DNA of 64,000 nt from Triangularia verruculosa (taxonomy: Eukaryota; Ascomycota; Sordariomycetes; Sordariales; Podosporaceae): NCBI GenBank assembly GCA_033296885.1, contig MU863919.1, positions 1 through 64,000 of the forward strand. The letters are read 5' to 3'. Shown one piece after another: positions 11,568-22,400 of this stretch. A program made the translations under genes and the position numbers. Each line of letters opens with the position of its first letter. The stretch's first letter is position 1. The notes beneath the pieces were generated by a model. That model did no database searches. It saw only the letters and a program-made list of their open reading frames with translations, and was not told the origin of the DNA.

Positions 11568-12385
11568 TTAGGCAGTCTCCTCCTTCTTCTCCTCCTCCTT
11601 GGTCTCCTCCTTGGCCTCTTCCTTAGTCTCTTCCTTGGACTCCTCGGTCTTCCCCTCAGCGGCCTCGGCAGCCTGTCTCAAGGCCTCGTTCTCCTTCTGG
11701 GCCTTGATAAAGGCATCCTTGAACTGGTTGGCGTTGTCGGAGTTGGCGAAACGGATAGCAAGAGTGACGGCCTCGGGCTCGCCCTCGCTGACATCGGCGG
11801 AGGCGTTCCACACCCAGCTGCGGTCGGATCCGACGTTGGGGGAAAGCTTCATCTCGGGCACAACTGCATCAAATATTAGCATACGGGCAAACTGCAGAAT
11901 ATCCTCAGGGGAAACTTACTGTAGTGGTTGGCGCAAACCTTGAGGGTCTGATCACGACGCATGATCAACCGGGTCTTGCCATTCTCCTTGTGCTTGAGCA
12001 GACGGACATCACCTGTGCCGCGCTCCTTCCACTCGCGGGTCTCAGAGACATACTTGAACAGCTTGGCGCGCATCTTGAAGACCTGCTCCTCCGACTCCTC
12101 GTTGGTCTTGACCTCGACCTTCTCGGTCAAGCGGATGACTGGCTCGAAATGGACATCCTCCGACTCGGGGGCCTGGTCCTCATCAGCAGCAGCAGCAGCC
12201 GCGGCCTCGCGCTGGGCCTTGGCGCTGCCAGAGTTGTCGCCGCGGTCCTCCTCCTCCTTCTTTTCCTTCTTCGCACCGCCACCGAACATGGAGAAAACAG
12301 AGGCGGAGGTGACTGGCTTCTGCTCCTCAGCAACAGGAGCAGCGACCTCCTCGACGGGCTTGGTCTCGTTCTCGGGGGCAGACAT
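11568..12385 (-). CDS. yrb1: Ran-binding protein 1 (RanBP1/Yrb1)
   Basis: Exons 12385-11920 and 11863-11568 give 253 residues. After an acidic/alanine-rich N-terminus comes one complete Ran-binding domain from about residue 85: DVHFEPVIRLTEKVEVKT, then EWKERGTGDVRLLKHKENGK, RLIMRRDQTLKVCANHYI (junction at the Ile) and, after the intron, SDRSWVWNASADVSEG and LAIRFANSDNANQFKDAF. The C-terminus is a Glu/Lys tail. RanBP1 binds RanGTP, strips it from transport receptors and stimulates RanGAP, so it acts in the cytosol during nuclear export. A single Ran-binding domain without FG repeats or zinc fingers excludes nucleoporins; Yrb2/Hba1-type proteins are usually longer and have FG motifs. Confidence 0.93.
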
Positions 12386-13868
12386 ATTTGCGGTTTTGAT
12401 GTTTGCGTTGGCTGTGATACAAAAAATGAAGGAGAAAAAAGAGCTGCTAATAATCTGAGGATAGAAAATGGTCAGCACATTATACTAGGTACGTTGTGGT
12501 AAACCAAACATGACCCCGCCACTAAGCAAAGCTCTTTGCCGCTCCTGAGAGCAAAAAATTGCATGGTGAGAGAGCTACTCCAGAGCATTCTCAACGGCGC
12601 CGATGGTAATGCCGAAGACCCAAATCTGTTGGCGACCATGAACCGCAGAGGCTCAAGCATATAGCCTTGTTCCCTATCCTCCTCATTGTTGTTGCTTCCC
12701 CTTCCCCACCATCATCCATCGAGGCGCGCGCGATCTCACAACAAGGCGGGGTCAAAGTCCCCCAAGCAATGCCAAATGCAGTGAATCGCTTGAAGCCGCC
12801 ATGTCTCGGAAAGACTCATGCCCCTCACGGCAAATAAATCTGAAAACTACCAAAGGGAGGGAAATGGAGGGAAGAAGACGTACATACCAGATGTTGGGTA
12901 TCCGAGAGCTGTTTGCACAAGACACGAAGAGAGGTGTGATGTGATGGGTGGTGCTGGAGTGGGCTTTTTGGGTTGTAATGTTAGAAGTGGGTGGCTGTTG
13001 CCCGTCCAGAGAGGAAACAAGTGGATAGTAAATTTTTTAGTAAATTTAGCTGGGCAGCTACTAGGCAGACACCGCTGGAGCAGTTCTCTTCTCAGGCTCA
13101 GTCAGTCAGTCACAGTCACAGCAGCCAGACAGTGCGAGGCACCAGCGTGGGGTTGTGAAAGATGGAACCCGGCCGAAAAATGATGATGGTTGCCCCTCCC
13201 CCTCTCACAAGGGTGGGTCTGCTCCGTGCTGATTGGGTCGCAATAGCTGGGTTCAAACTGCAGGTTGGGCTTCATCGTGGTGAGGGCCCGTGCGTCTTCA
13301 AGGTGGATCATGACTTGCCCCTTGGCGCGCAAGTTCCAGCCCAACGATAGCCCCTGAAGCAGCCCCTGAATCCGGCATCTGATCGATCCAATGTCAAAGA
13401 ACACTTCCGGACGGCAGTGAACAATGGATACAATCGCCACAAACGGCCTTTCAATGTGCCTGACTGGCATAGTCACTTGACTTATCACATTGAAGAATTA
13501 CACACTCTATTCTCGCAAGGTATAAGACAACGAGGTGATGGTCTAATAAGCTGCTTAAGCAAGCTGCCCGGTATCATTATCATGGTTCGCCATTATCTCT
13601 CTGACCACGTAACAATAAGTTAAAAACAGACATAAAACATGGTTAAAAGAACCCAAGTATAGCCATGCCAACTACAACCGAAACCCAACGCAAGACGCCA
13701 ATCCCAGGTATTCCTTCGCCCTTCTTGCTGTAGTTCCGTGGCATATCAATATGCTTGATGATGGGCGTGCATTCCTCCTTTCCCTTTACCGTCCTGTAAT
13801 CCCAGCCAAACCCAATGGAATTTAAAATCACAAAAATACAAAAGTAAAACAACCTCCCATGTCGTCAC
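12386..13868. other. intergenic; possible C-terminal membrane-type exon at 13643-13774
   Basis: Mostly leader of the RanBP1 gene and trailer of the next gene. On the minus strand, 13852-13643 is open for 69 codons and ends in a convincing hydrophobic segment (VLRWVSVVVGMAILGFF). I could not connect it to the upstream gene by a good splice donor. Confidence 0.3.
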
Positions 13869-16649
13869 TCAACCCATAATCATCTTCTTCCACCGGCTGT
13901 CCCTAGCAACCTCCTCAGTGTTTTGACCGGCCTTCTTGCAATGCCCTTTGTAAGGGAACCAAGTCTTTCCACATAGTGCCGACTTGGAAGTGCTCTGATC
14001 ACGCAGCGCCGGGACCCTAGCCAGTTCGTCTTGCTTCATCTTGAGAAAGCGAGTCGCATTGCGCTGGTAAGCATCGTGTTCTTCCATCTTCCCCTGTAAC
14101 TTGAGCCAAAGGAGCTTTGACTTAATCTGAGCTTGGAGAATGGACAAGTCCGCATGCCCCTGCAGCTTTCCTGCTGTCTTGAGAGACCGAGAGAGTTGCT
14201 CCTTTGCCGAGTTGGTAGCTTGGTTCAGTGTCTTTGCAGTCTGGCTCCGGGCCGATTTGCCAGCCTCCAAAGCATGCTTAAAAGCATTGGCGACTTCTCC
14301 TTGGACCTTTCCAGCGCCCTCGCCCACCTGAGAGGTGGCCTCGTCCATGCCAATTGATACCTTCTTCATGACATCTTGCAGCATGTGCAAGCCCGCCCCG
14401 AATGCATCAGCCATCCCAGTCCTGCCAAGATCAACTTCGAAGGTTTCATTGATCTTGGGCTTACGGATTGAGAAGACAGTGATGTTCACTGCGCCATAGG
14501 CGTCCTTGGGTAGAAGCTTGATAAGAAGGCCCTGATCAACAGGAGCAGCCTCGCTCTCAAGAGACACGTCACCACGGAGTACATTGACGTTGAGGCCGTT
14601 GGGAAGCAAACGTCTAGCCTTGTGGTTCGAGGGCATGTCCACCAAGATCTCATTGGGGCCAACAATGTTTGCCGAGAGCACAGCAATCTTTGCCGCAACA
14701 GGAGCTGGCTTCTTTGTCTCTTGCTTTTCAGCCTCTGGTTGCACTGGGGCCAGTGACCGATCAGACAGAAGGCCGGCGTACGAGAGAGCAGAAGCCAAAG
14801 AACTAGTTAATGGCGCTGACTGACTGGCCTCAACCGTTTTGGTTTCTGTGAGGCTAACCACCACTGTCTTGGTAGTGGTTGATACACCGCGCGATGTGCT
14901 CTTTGTCGACAAGGGGCTAGCCACACAGACTGGGGTCGAGCCAAGATTTCCAGCAAGTGGCGTTTGAGCGGAGGGAACTACTGCCGACGATGGCTCCCGG
15001 TTAAAAACTGACATGAGGTAGGGAGAGCATAGGGCCAGGAGGAGAGGCAGGAGGAGAGGCAGAAAACGCTGAGGTTCAATGCGCTCGACGAATTTCGCCC
15101 ATGCTTGTCTGGCTGTGTCGAGAAGCTCTACCATCTGTACTTCAGGCATTTCCTTCTTAGCAGTCTCAACCTCGACGAAGGATTCCTCTTGTGGCTCAGA
15201 CAGGCCGGTGAGGTAGGCGAGATTGCGGTTCATCTGGCGAGCATCAATGTCGTTGAAGGAGGCCAGGTCGATCGGAAAGCGCTGAGAAGGCATCGGCCGC
15301 TCAGGGTCTCGAGACTCCAAGCAAAGATGAATAGCGTGCTCGTTCACGTAGTCGTTCCAGCTGCCAATGTTGCTCTTGGCAAAATCTTGCTTCTCCGAAA
15401 TGAAGATGGACGGAACACCGTGGCGGTTCATGAAGCACCAGGCAGCGTCCCTCGTACGCTCGGCGTCGGCATCGTCATCCTGGCTGCAATAAAAGACGGC
15501 GATGTGCGGTAGGATGTATCTGGGTTGGATGGCGCTGCCGCCTGGTGAGGAGATGGATGTGTACATCTTGTCGTGCTCGACTGTAATACTGTATACCGTG
15601 TCTGAAGGGAAGGAGCCTCCTTCGTAGATAACCTCTTCGGCCGATGTACAGTGTTCAACCTTAATCTGGCATGGTGAGGCATGCATAAGGTCAAGCTCTG
15701 GTGAAGAACCGAATGAGGAGATGGGGACGATGTTGTAGACCCCTTCTCTGTCTCGGTTGCTGTGATCTTGGTTGTCGTCTCCGTTGCTTGGTGAAGCCCA
15801 GATTGCACTGGAAATCTTCAGCACGACGGACCGTTGAGCATCAGGGCGGCCAACGTAAACAATCCGCAAGGGGGCCTTTGTTGAGAGGTAGGCCCGGGAC
15901 ATAGTCTGGTGAATGGTTGCCACCACATGCTTGGGTGGCTCCTTCAGTTTGAGCCGCAGCGCTAGGGAGGCCGACTCGTCCTCGTTATACTCCCGTACGG
16001 CATGCTTGACAGAGATTTTCTCGAGCATCAGAGGCTCATCACTGTCCTCCTGAAACTCGATTGCCCGTACGACAACGCCTGAACCCTCAGAAGAAGACCC
16101 ATACTCAAGATTGGCTGTGGGGAGGTGTGTTGAGGGGTTCTCAAGTGCCTCGTCCGCGTACTTGATCGAAGAAGCATGGGAAGAGTTACCCACCTCCTCG
16201 TCGTCGTCTTCATCATCAACCTCATCCTCCTCCTCCATTTCGCCGTCCGACTCGCTTGTATATTGGTGATCAGAGCCGTCCAAGCTATGGACGTCATCAG
16301 ACCGACCGGCACAGAGAGAGCTGGTAGACTCGGTCATACGGCCATCTTGACTTTCCGAATCGGTGGTATCAGCGGGGTTGATGATCTCGTAGGCCGAGTC
16401 GGCCAGATTGGTTGGCTCTGCAGTTGTCTTCATGATGTCGGGGGAGCTGCTAGAGATCCAGTTGGCGAGAACTTGACTGCCCTGGGGTTTCGGAAAGCGA
16501 AGAGCGGGCGATGATGATGTGAGCTCGTCGTCCAGCGAGGAAGTAGAAGTGCTAGCAGCAGGTTGAGTTTTGTCTCTGGTCTCGGTGTAGGTGGCGGAGT
16601 TCTCGAGTGGTGGAAGTGGTGGAAATTCGTTGGTCTGCTGTTCCATCAT
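13869..16649 (-). CDS. uncharacterised single-pass membrane protein with helical C-terminal domain
   Basis: One uninterrupted 926-codon frame starting at ATG ATG (16649). I do not recognise the family. Residues 1-200 are Ser/Asp/Glu-rich and probably disordered, with a highly acidic run near 140-155 (EEEDEVDDEDDDEE). Residues about 240-510 look folded and contain LRIVYVGRPDAQRSVVLKIS and a hydrophobic strand RYILPHIAVFYCSQ. One clear membrane segment lies near 526-547 (FLPLLLPLLLALCSPYLMSVF). After a Thr/Ser-rich linker come a second beta-type region (about 650-735) and an Ala/Lys-rich amphipathic helical stretch (about 743-880) recalling lipid-associating or LEA-like helices. No signal peptide is seen at the N-terminus. 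The split suggests a cytosolic N-domain and a C-domain on the other side of an internal membrane, but topology is inference. Confidence 0.8.
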   Translation of the reverse strand: MMEQQTNEFPPLPPLENSATYTETRDKTQPAASTSTSSLDDELTSSSPALRFPKPQGSQVLANWISSSSPDIMKTTAEPTNLADSAYEIINPADTTDSESQDGRMTESTSSLCAGRSDDVHSLDGSDHQYTSESDGEMEEEDEVDDEDDDEEVGNSSHASSIKYADEALENPSTHLPTANLEYGSSSEGSGVVVRAIEFQEDSDEPLMLEKISVKHAVREYNEDESASLALRLKLKEPPKHVVATIHQTMSRAYLSTKAPLRIVYVGRPDAQRSVVLKISSAIWASPSNGDDNQDHSNRDREGVYNIVPISSFGSSPELDLMHASPCQIKVEHCTSAEEVIYEGGSFPSDTVYSITVEHDKMYTSISSPGGSAIQPRYILPHIAVFYCSQDDDADAERTRDAAWCFMNRHGVPSIFISEKQDFAKSNIGSWNDYVNEHAIHLCLESRDPERPMPSQRFPIDLASFNDIDARQMNRNLAYLTGLSEPQEESFVEVETAKKEMPEVQMVELLDTARQAWAKFVERIEPQRFLPLLLPLLLALCSPYLMSVFNREPSSAVVPSAQTPLAGNLGSTPVCVASPLSTKSTSRGVSTTTKTVVVSLTETKTVEASQSAPLTSSLASALSYAGLLSDRSLAPVQPEAEKQETKKPAPVAAKIAVLSANIVGPNEILVDMPSNHKARRLLPNGLNVNVLRGDVSLESEAAPVDQGLLIKLLPKDAYGAVNITVFSIRKPKINETFEVDLGRTGMADAFGAGLHMLQDVMKKVSIGMDEATSQVGEGAGKVQGEVANAFKHALEAGKSARSQTAKTLNQATNSAKEQLSRSLKTAGKLQGHADLSILQAQIKSKLLWLKLQGKMEEHDAYQRNATRFLKMKQDELARVPALRDQSTSKSALCGKTWFPYKGHCKKAGQNTEEVARDSRWKKMIMG

Positions 16650-18533
16650 GAGGGTGTATGTCAGCCTGCGAAGGTCATGTCATACCCGACGCCCAAACCG
16701 ATTTTGTTGGGAGGAGGCGGTTTGGAGCCGACCAGGTCGAGATGTAGTGATGTGTAATGAGGGGCAGACAGGGTCAGGAAGGCGAGGCTTAAGGTGGGGG
16801 GAATGTTCAATGCGGAAGGAAGCAGGACAGAGCTGGCAAGGAAGGACTCGGAAGACGCGGAGGGTGTGTGACTGAAATGGGCAGTGGCCTGAAAGAAAAA
16901 GTCACTGGGTTTCCAAGGCCCGCGAGTGAGTAAAACTAACTTTGATTCAACACTGTGGTTCCCTTTCACCTTTCTCTCCCTTGGGGACACTAAAGCCAAA
17001 CTTGTTGCGGTTTTGCGGATTGGGTTTCTGCCTGCGCTCCGCGGGCCAGAGCTGCCTTACACTGGGCTGACCAGGTGGGGAAGGAGGCAAGTCGTGTCAG
17101 CCTGTAAAACTGAGCTCCGGGGGCCTGGCGGCAGCTGTCAGGATAACAATGAAGTCGAATGAAAGCGGGCAGCACGACACGACTAGTCAGGTTGCGCTGG
17201 TCCGGTGGCCGAAGTTGCAAGTGGAAGGCGACAGGTCGCATGCGGCGGCTGTTAGAAGGGGGAAAGCAGAGGGAGAGCGTGGTAGGTAGACGATGATGTG
17301 GGAAAGGAGAGCAACCAGGAAACGCAACTCTGTTGGAGACGTGGGACAGAGTGGGATGGGGTTCCGGGGTGAAGTGGGTGAGAAGGCAAATGGATAACCT
17401 GTGCCTGCACCTCACCCAGCCTGACCAGCCAGCCCTTTGTTCCGAGCCTGCTCTCGTTTGGAGCTGTAAGTCGAGGTGCTGCTATCACAAGACGCGGCCT
17501 GCCCCTCATCGAGCTGTTAGCTCATTGCGGGGTTGACCGAGCTCAGGGATAAGGCACGGCGCCTTGTCGGGTGCTTGAATGAATCCAAGGCACCCAGATC
17601 TCAGCTTACGGCGCATATCCAGAGAGCTCTGTTTGTTACTTCAGTGCTGTCTGTTTACAACGGGTTCTTAATCGAAATCCCATCAAAGATATCCATCCCC
17701 ATTCCTTGAACTACCGACTTACAGACCCCTCCGGGGTAGAAGCTCCATGACGGATGTCTCCACTATGACTGCAGACGGTGGGGCCGAACTACACCCAACC
17801 AAAGCTAAACTCGGGTCGACCAAGCCAGTGAATGACTGTCCATTATCACAAGCTCACCATAATACGGTCCCGGTGTCTGATCCGACGCCACTGGGAAGAA
17901 AACCACGCAGATGGGATATAAAACACACCTCTTGTTGGCAATAACAATGTTCGGGGACGACTTGAGTGATCCAAATTGTTTGATATCAGTTACTCGAACC
18001 ACTCCACCTGTTATCGTTAGTGGTTGTAAACCTCCATCCCCACACCACACCTTGGCATTACTCGGATCGCGATGAGGGGCATCCTCGCCGGTGCGGGGTG
18101 ACGGTGGTGGAAGTGTTGACCTTCCACAGTTTCATATTGCTCAAAAATAAGAGAACTTGTGGTACAGCCTGAATGCCTATATCTACTGGCGCTCCAGGTT
18201 TCTAGCATTACAACAACCCAAATACAGAGATCCAAGACTAACACAAGAAGTCCAAACTAAATGAAAATGCCATTCCATCATCTCGCAAAAGATCAGCCGT
18301 GAAGGGAGCCTCGAGCTCGTGGTATCTTTGGTAATCATTCTCATATCTCGCGTCTTCCCAACATGACCATCAAGTTTTAAAACGTAAAGGGGGGAAGGGG
18401 CGCTCCTCTGGCCCCAGCCACGAAGCGAAAAAATGACCTTTAAAACCTTTCCCTGACCTGGAATACCCAGACAACCCAAGCATGAACATGCAAACCGTAG
18501 CCCAATCATGAAACAAAACTCGCCCAGGCGCAA
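16650..18533. other. intergenic, 1.9 kb, no supported gene
   Basis: Upstream of the membrane-protein gene and downstream of the phosducin-like gene. Frames on both strands are short and biased; nothing with a recognisable domain or good splice sites. Confidence 0.5.
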
Positions 18534-19446
18534 TTACAAGATGTTGTGCTTGATAAAGATTTTCTTGAGGGCATCGGTGTCGAAGTCGTCCTCATCTGGA
18601 ATCAGCTCCAGTATCCCGGTCAGATTGGCAAAGAGATCGCCCTGGTTACGGTAGGCCAGGACCGCTGGCACGCCCGCGTTGTCAAATTCGATTTCTTCAC
18701 AATGTACTTTGACGAATCGGACGGTGGGGTATGTCGTGACAAGGGGAACTAGAGCCGATTCGATTGCCGCTGATACTTCGCTCTGATTGTCCAGTCAGCA
18801 CAAGCTCTTGAACGGTATAAGGGTGATCCAATCATACCTGGTGGTCATAGACAAACACCACAACAACTGTCTCCCTGCCGACCTTTTCTATCGAGTCGAG
18901 ATACCCAAGAGCATCAACCTCCTCCAGGTGGCCATACATTCTGACACTTGGGCTTGTTCTCCTGTTTCGGACAGGATTTCTGCTCTCTTCCTCCAACTCA
19001 CGTTTCCTGCTTTCCCGCCAGCGGTTCAAGAACTCTTCCTCATCTGCGTCCTCGGGTCCGCTTCCCTCGCTGTCTGTCCCGCTGTGCCTGGCTCCTTCGA
19101 GACCGAAAACACTCCGGCGCACAGCGCGCGCCTTGTCCTTCCATGTGCGTTGGCGCGCATTCTCGTATGATCTCGCGTCGGCGATGACGCCCTTCACGCC
19201 AGTAGAATGACCGTCGTCGAAAGACGTCGGTGGGAGTCGCAACGCGGTGCGGGAGTCCATGGTAGGCATCCGCATGGCTTCGTCGATCTTCTGAGCACGG
19301 TACTGTTCCTCCTCGTCTTCACTTTGTTCGGCTGCCTCTCTAGCAGCACTAGCTCTGTCCTCGGGGTGTATTCCGTCTAATGAGTCACGGCTGTTCTTGT
19401 CGAGAAAGGAGGCAAATTCTTCCTGGGCTGGTGTAGGGTTCGACAT
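18534..19446 (-). CDS. bdm-1: phosducin-like protein (PhLP1/BDM-1 type), G-beta-gamma chaperone
   Basis: Exons 19446-18838 and 18782-18534 give 285 residues. The N-terminal half is charged and helical (EFASFLDKNSRDSLDGIHPEDR; EEFLNRWRESRKRELEEESR), as in phosducins. The C-terminal half is the family's thioredoxin-like domain: YGHLEEVDALGYLDSIEK, then VVVVFVYDHQ to the splice junction, then VRFVKVHCEEIEFDNAGVPA and LAYRNQGDLFANL. The frame upstream of ATG 19446 has no nearer ATG. Class I phosducin-like proteins work with the CCT chaperonin to fold G-beta and load G-gamma; Cryphonectria BDM-1 is required for G-beta function. The next upstream gene on the same strand is the G-beta subunit at 24474-25861. 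PhLP2/3-type paralogues are alternatives, but the HPEDR-containing N-terminus and long helical region favour PhLP1. Confidence 0.85.
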
Positions 19447-22400
19447 GATGGGCAAGAGAGGGGTCGAGAGGTGCGGGCGCGGGGTGTGTTGATTTAATAT
19501 TCGTGGGAGCCTGAGTAATGACGGCCAGGTTTCAGGGACGCGGGAGGGAGTGCGTGTTGACAGGTAGGGCAGGCGGCTGTTGTGTACGGCGAGTCCGGTA
19601 TTCGACAGGGGCTGCTGTGTCGCTTATCGAATATCCTATCACGGCACGGGAAGTTTGTGTGACTGTGTTCTTGAATGCTATGGGCGAAAACAAGGCCGTG
19701 TGATGGCCAGGCCAGGAACCTGGGGGTGAATAGCGGTTGCAGACGATAGTTTCTGGGTATCAAACCACGCGGTGCCCGAATGCAACGTCAGGATCAGAGG
19801 CGATGGATACCGAGCGTGGGATCGGTTGTGGAAGTGGAGGGTGCGCCGTGTCAGAAAAAGCAGGCAGTGAGAGTTCCAGAAGGCGACGGGAGGAGGGAAA
19901 GATGCTCAGAGGCGGGCAAACATCAGCGGTTGTTGGAAGTGGGAACCATGAGTGGGATCGACAAGGGGTTAAAGCAGGGGCTGCACGGGCTCAGTGCCCT
20001 GCACTCGTCGCGTGGTCGACAGGGATCGACAGTCCAACCAATGCAAAGCAGAGACCAGGGGTTTGGAGAGGTTGGGAGAGGGAAAAGACGAAAAAGGGCG
20101 AAAAGGATTCGAGGATTCAGCTTCACCTCATTCCGACATCCCGACTGTTATTCCACCAGAGATTTGCTTGATGGCGCGGACGGCTGAAAACGAGGCGTCA
20201 AGTGGCTTGGAGGGGCACAACTCCATGGATGGATGTACATAGGGCTGTGATACCAAGACTAAATTGCGAGTTTCTGATTCGAAATAAAATGGAGCTGATA
20301 AATAATCTCCATTATACGTCAGGCAGTTCAAACAAGTTGAGCCAGCCATTGTTGGCACATCCTTTCGATTCAGCTCTCCCGGCTCTTGTTTCAAGCAGCC
20401 AATCCAAAATTGGACCTCGTGACCGGTTGTCGGATGGATCGAGGTGGCAAAGCGCAACATTTTCCGGCAGAACAAATAGCCCTCATGGAGGTTAGGTAGT
20501 ATGTAGGGCCAGAACGTTGAGACCCCAGACCGAGGATCCCCGGGGATTTTGGCGGCATTGACTAGTTTGATTCCAACAAGCAAATAACGCACGTCAAGAT
20601 TCAAGACCGATGTGCAAATCTGCAATGCTGAGGCGGAGCTTCATGCCCGAATTCAACACTTCCTCAAGGGGATCCCGAGCACCAGGATCACGAATATGTC
20701 ATACGGTTCCTCCGAAGAATCAAACTCCGTCATCGTGGCCAACAGTTTGCTCATTTTTTGCTTTCATTAGAGGAACGATCCTCGTACGAGCAAGATCTCG
20801 GCGCCCAGTACGAACCCGTCGCAATCGGAAGCCGGCAAGAATCAGATCAACATCTTGTTCCTGGCAAGATCTCCACCGCACACGTTTCATGCTGTGTTTC
20901 ACCTGCCCTTGCCTGCCAAGTGGCCCTTGTTTCCCCAGAACCCGTCTGCACGATGCAGGAGAGCGGGGCTATTCGGAAATCGGCTTAGCGCGATTGCCCT
21001 TCCGTCGAATTTTTCCTTCCAGAAGCCTTCCATTTTGAGACGGTGAAGCCTTTTTCGAGAGCCGAGGTCGCCGTTGCCGTGGTCCTGAGCGTCACCGCCC
21101 GGTCGGCTCTGCATTGAACCATCGATAGTACCTGCATAGGTATCATGTCACCTTCGAGGAATTATCGAAAACTGCGGCCCTACGACGAACTGTGCACGGC
21201 GCACAGACCGGACACGGCGAGAAAGACGGCAGTTGTCTCTTGACGCTCAGGCTTGTCCCATATAGATAACTCATCACCACGATGTCTCTGTGGGTGCTAT
21301 GTTCTACGAAGTAATAGATGCTGTCTCATTGGCCCGTTCAAACTCAGCGAGATATCTCTGCTCTTCAGGGGCAGGTCGACGACCTTGTCAGTTAAACAGC
21401 TGTGAACAAAACAACGGCGTCAGGATCAGCTGCAGCACATTGCCACACCGAGGTCCTCACCGGTACATATACCATGCTTTCAGGTTAGCTGATACCTCTT
21501 CACGGAAGAACGTCTAGGTAGATAGACACGTTGAATTCTGGACTACATTTATCCTTCTACAGGACCTTTTCAATACCTCAAAAAACATGTCGATCTTCAT
21601 TTCTCGACCGAAGTCCCATCCTACCCGCCTCCTACAGCGAGGATGAGACTATTCGAGGACCCTGAGCGACATGATTCTCGTATTCCTTAGGCCACAGATT
21701 CAAATTGACAACCTTTACATGATCAATACGTTACATGACGGTACATACACCCGTCGGTAGGATGTGTTATTAGCTATGGGCTCACCATTCTGCTGCTTCC
21801 GGGGAACCCATTCAACGCCCTTTTTTGAAAAGGGAGGCCTGATCATCTAGGAGCCTTCATCTACCTCCTTTTCTCTACCGTAGTATGACTAGGACGAAGC
21901 ATCACGGTAAAACGGACGGGCTATGTCAAGAGCAGCTTTAATCAGGCGCCACGACAGCTAAAGACCACAGTTTCGTGATGTATAGTTCAAGTAGTCAAAG
22001 AAAGCAAAGAACAACAGGTTCTATGATCTAGAAAGCCTAAGTAAGCCTCAAGACAACGCGTGAAAACTCCCCAAGACTTCGTCTCCGGGATATATATATG
22101 GGCAGACGGAACCAAAGGAATACCAAACTACGCCATATTGACACAGATGGCTGACGACACAGAACTACCAATTTCCATGGAGATCGTCACAATACTAGCT
22201 CATGTCCGATCCATAGCAAGAATCAAACATACATCATATCACCGCACAGCTCTACCATCGCCAAAGGAACACGCCATCCTACATCATCGAAACAAACTTT
22301 CTTCCTATTCCAGGCTTCTAATCCCACACCTCATTCAACACCATTTCCCCAGCCTTGTCAGTGCACCAACCCTTCATCAAGTGTAGTCCATAGGCATCTT

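Noticed and set aside
12127..12333. Arg-rich minus frame inside the RanBP1 gene
   Set aside because: Out-of-frame reading of the Ala/Glu/Lys coding sequence of the real gene.
20128..20625. 165-codon minus frame in the spacer downstream of G-beta
   Set aside because: No domain, no conserved look, no adjacent exons; cannot be separated from chance.
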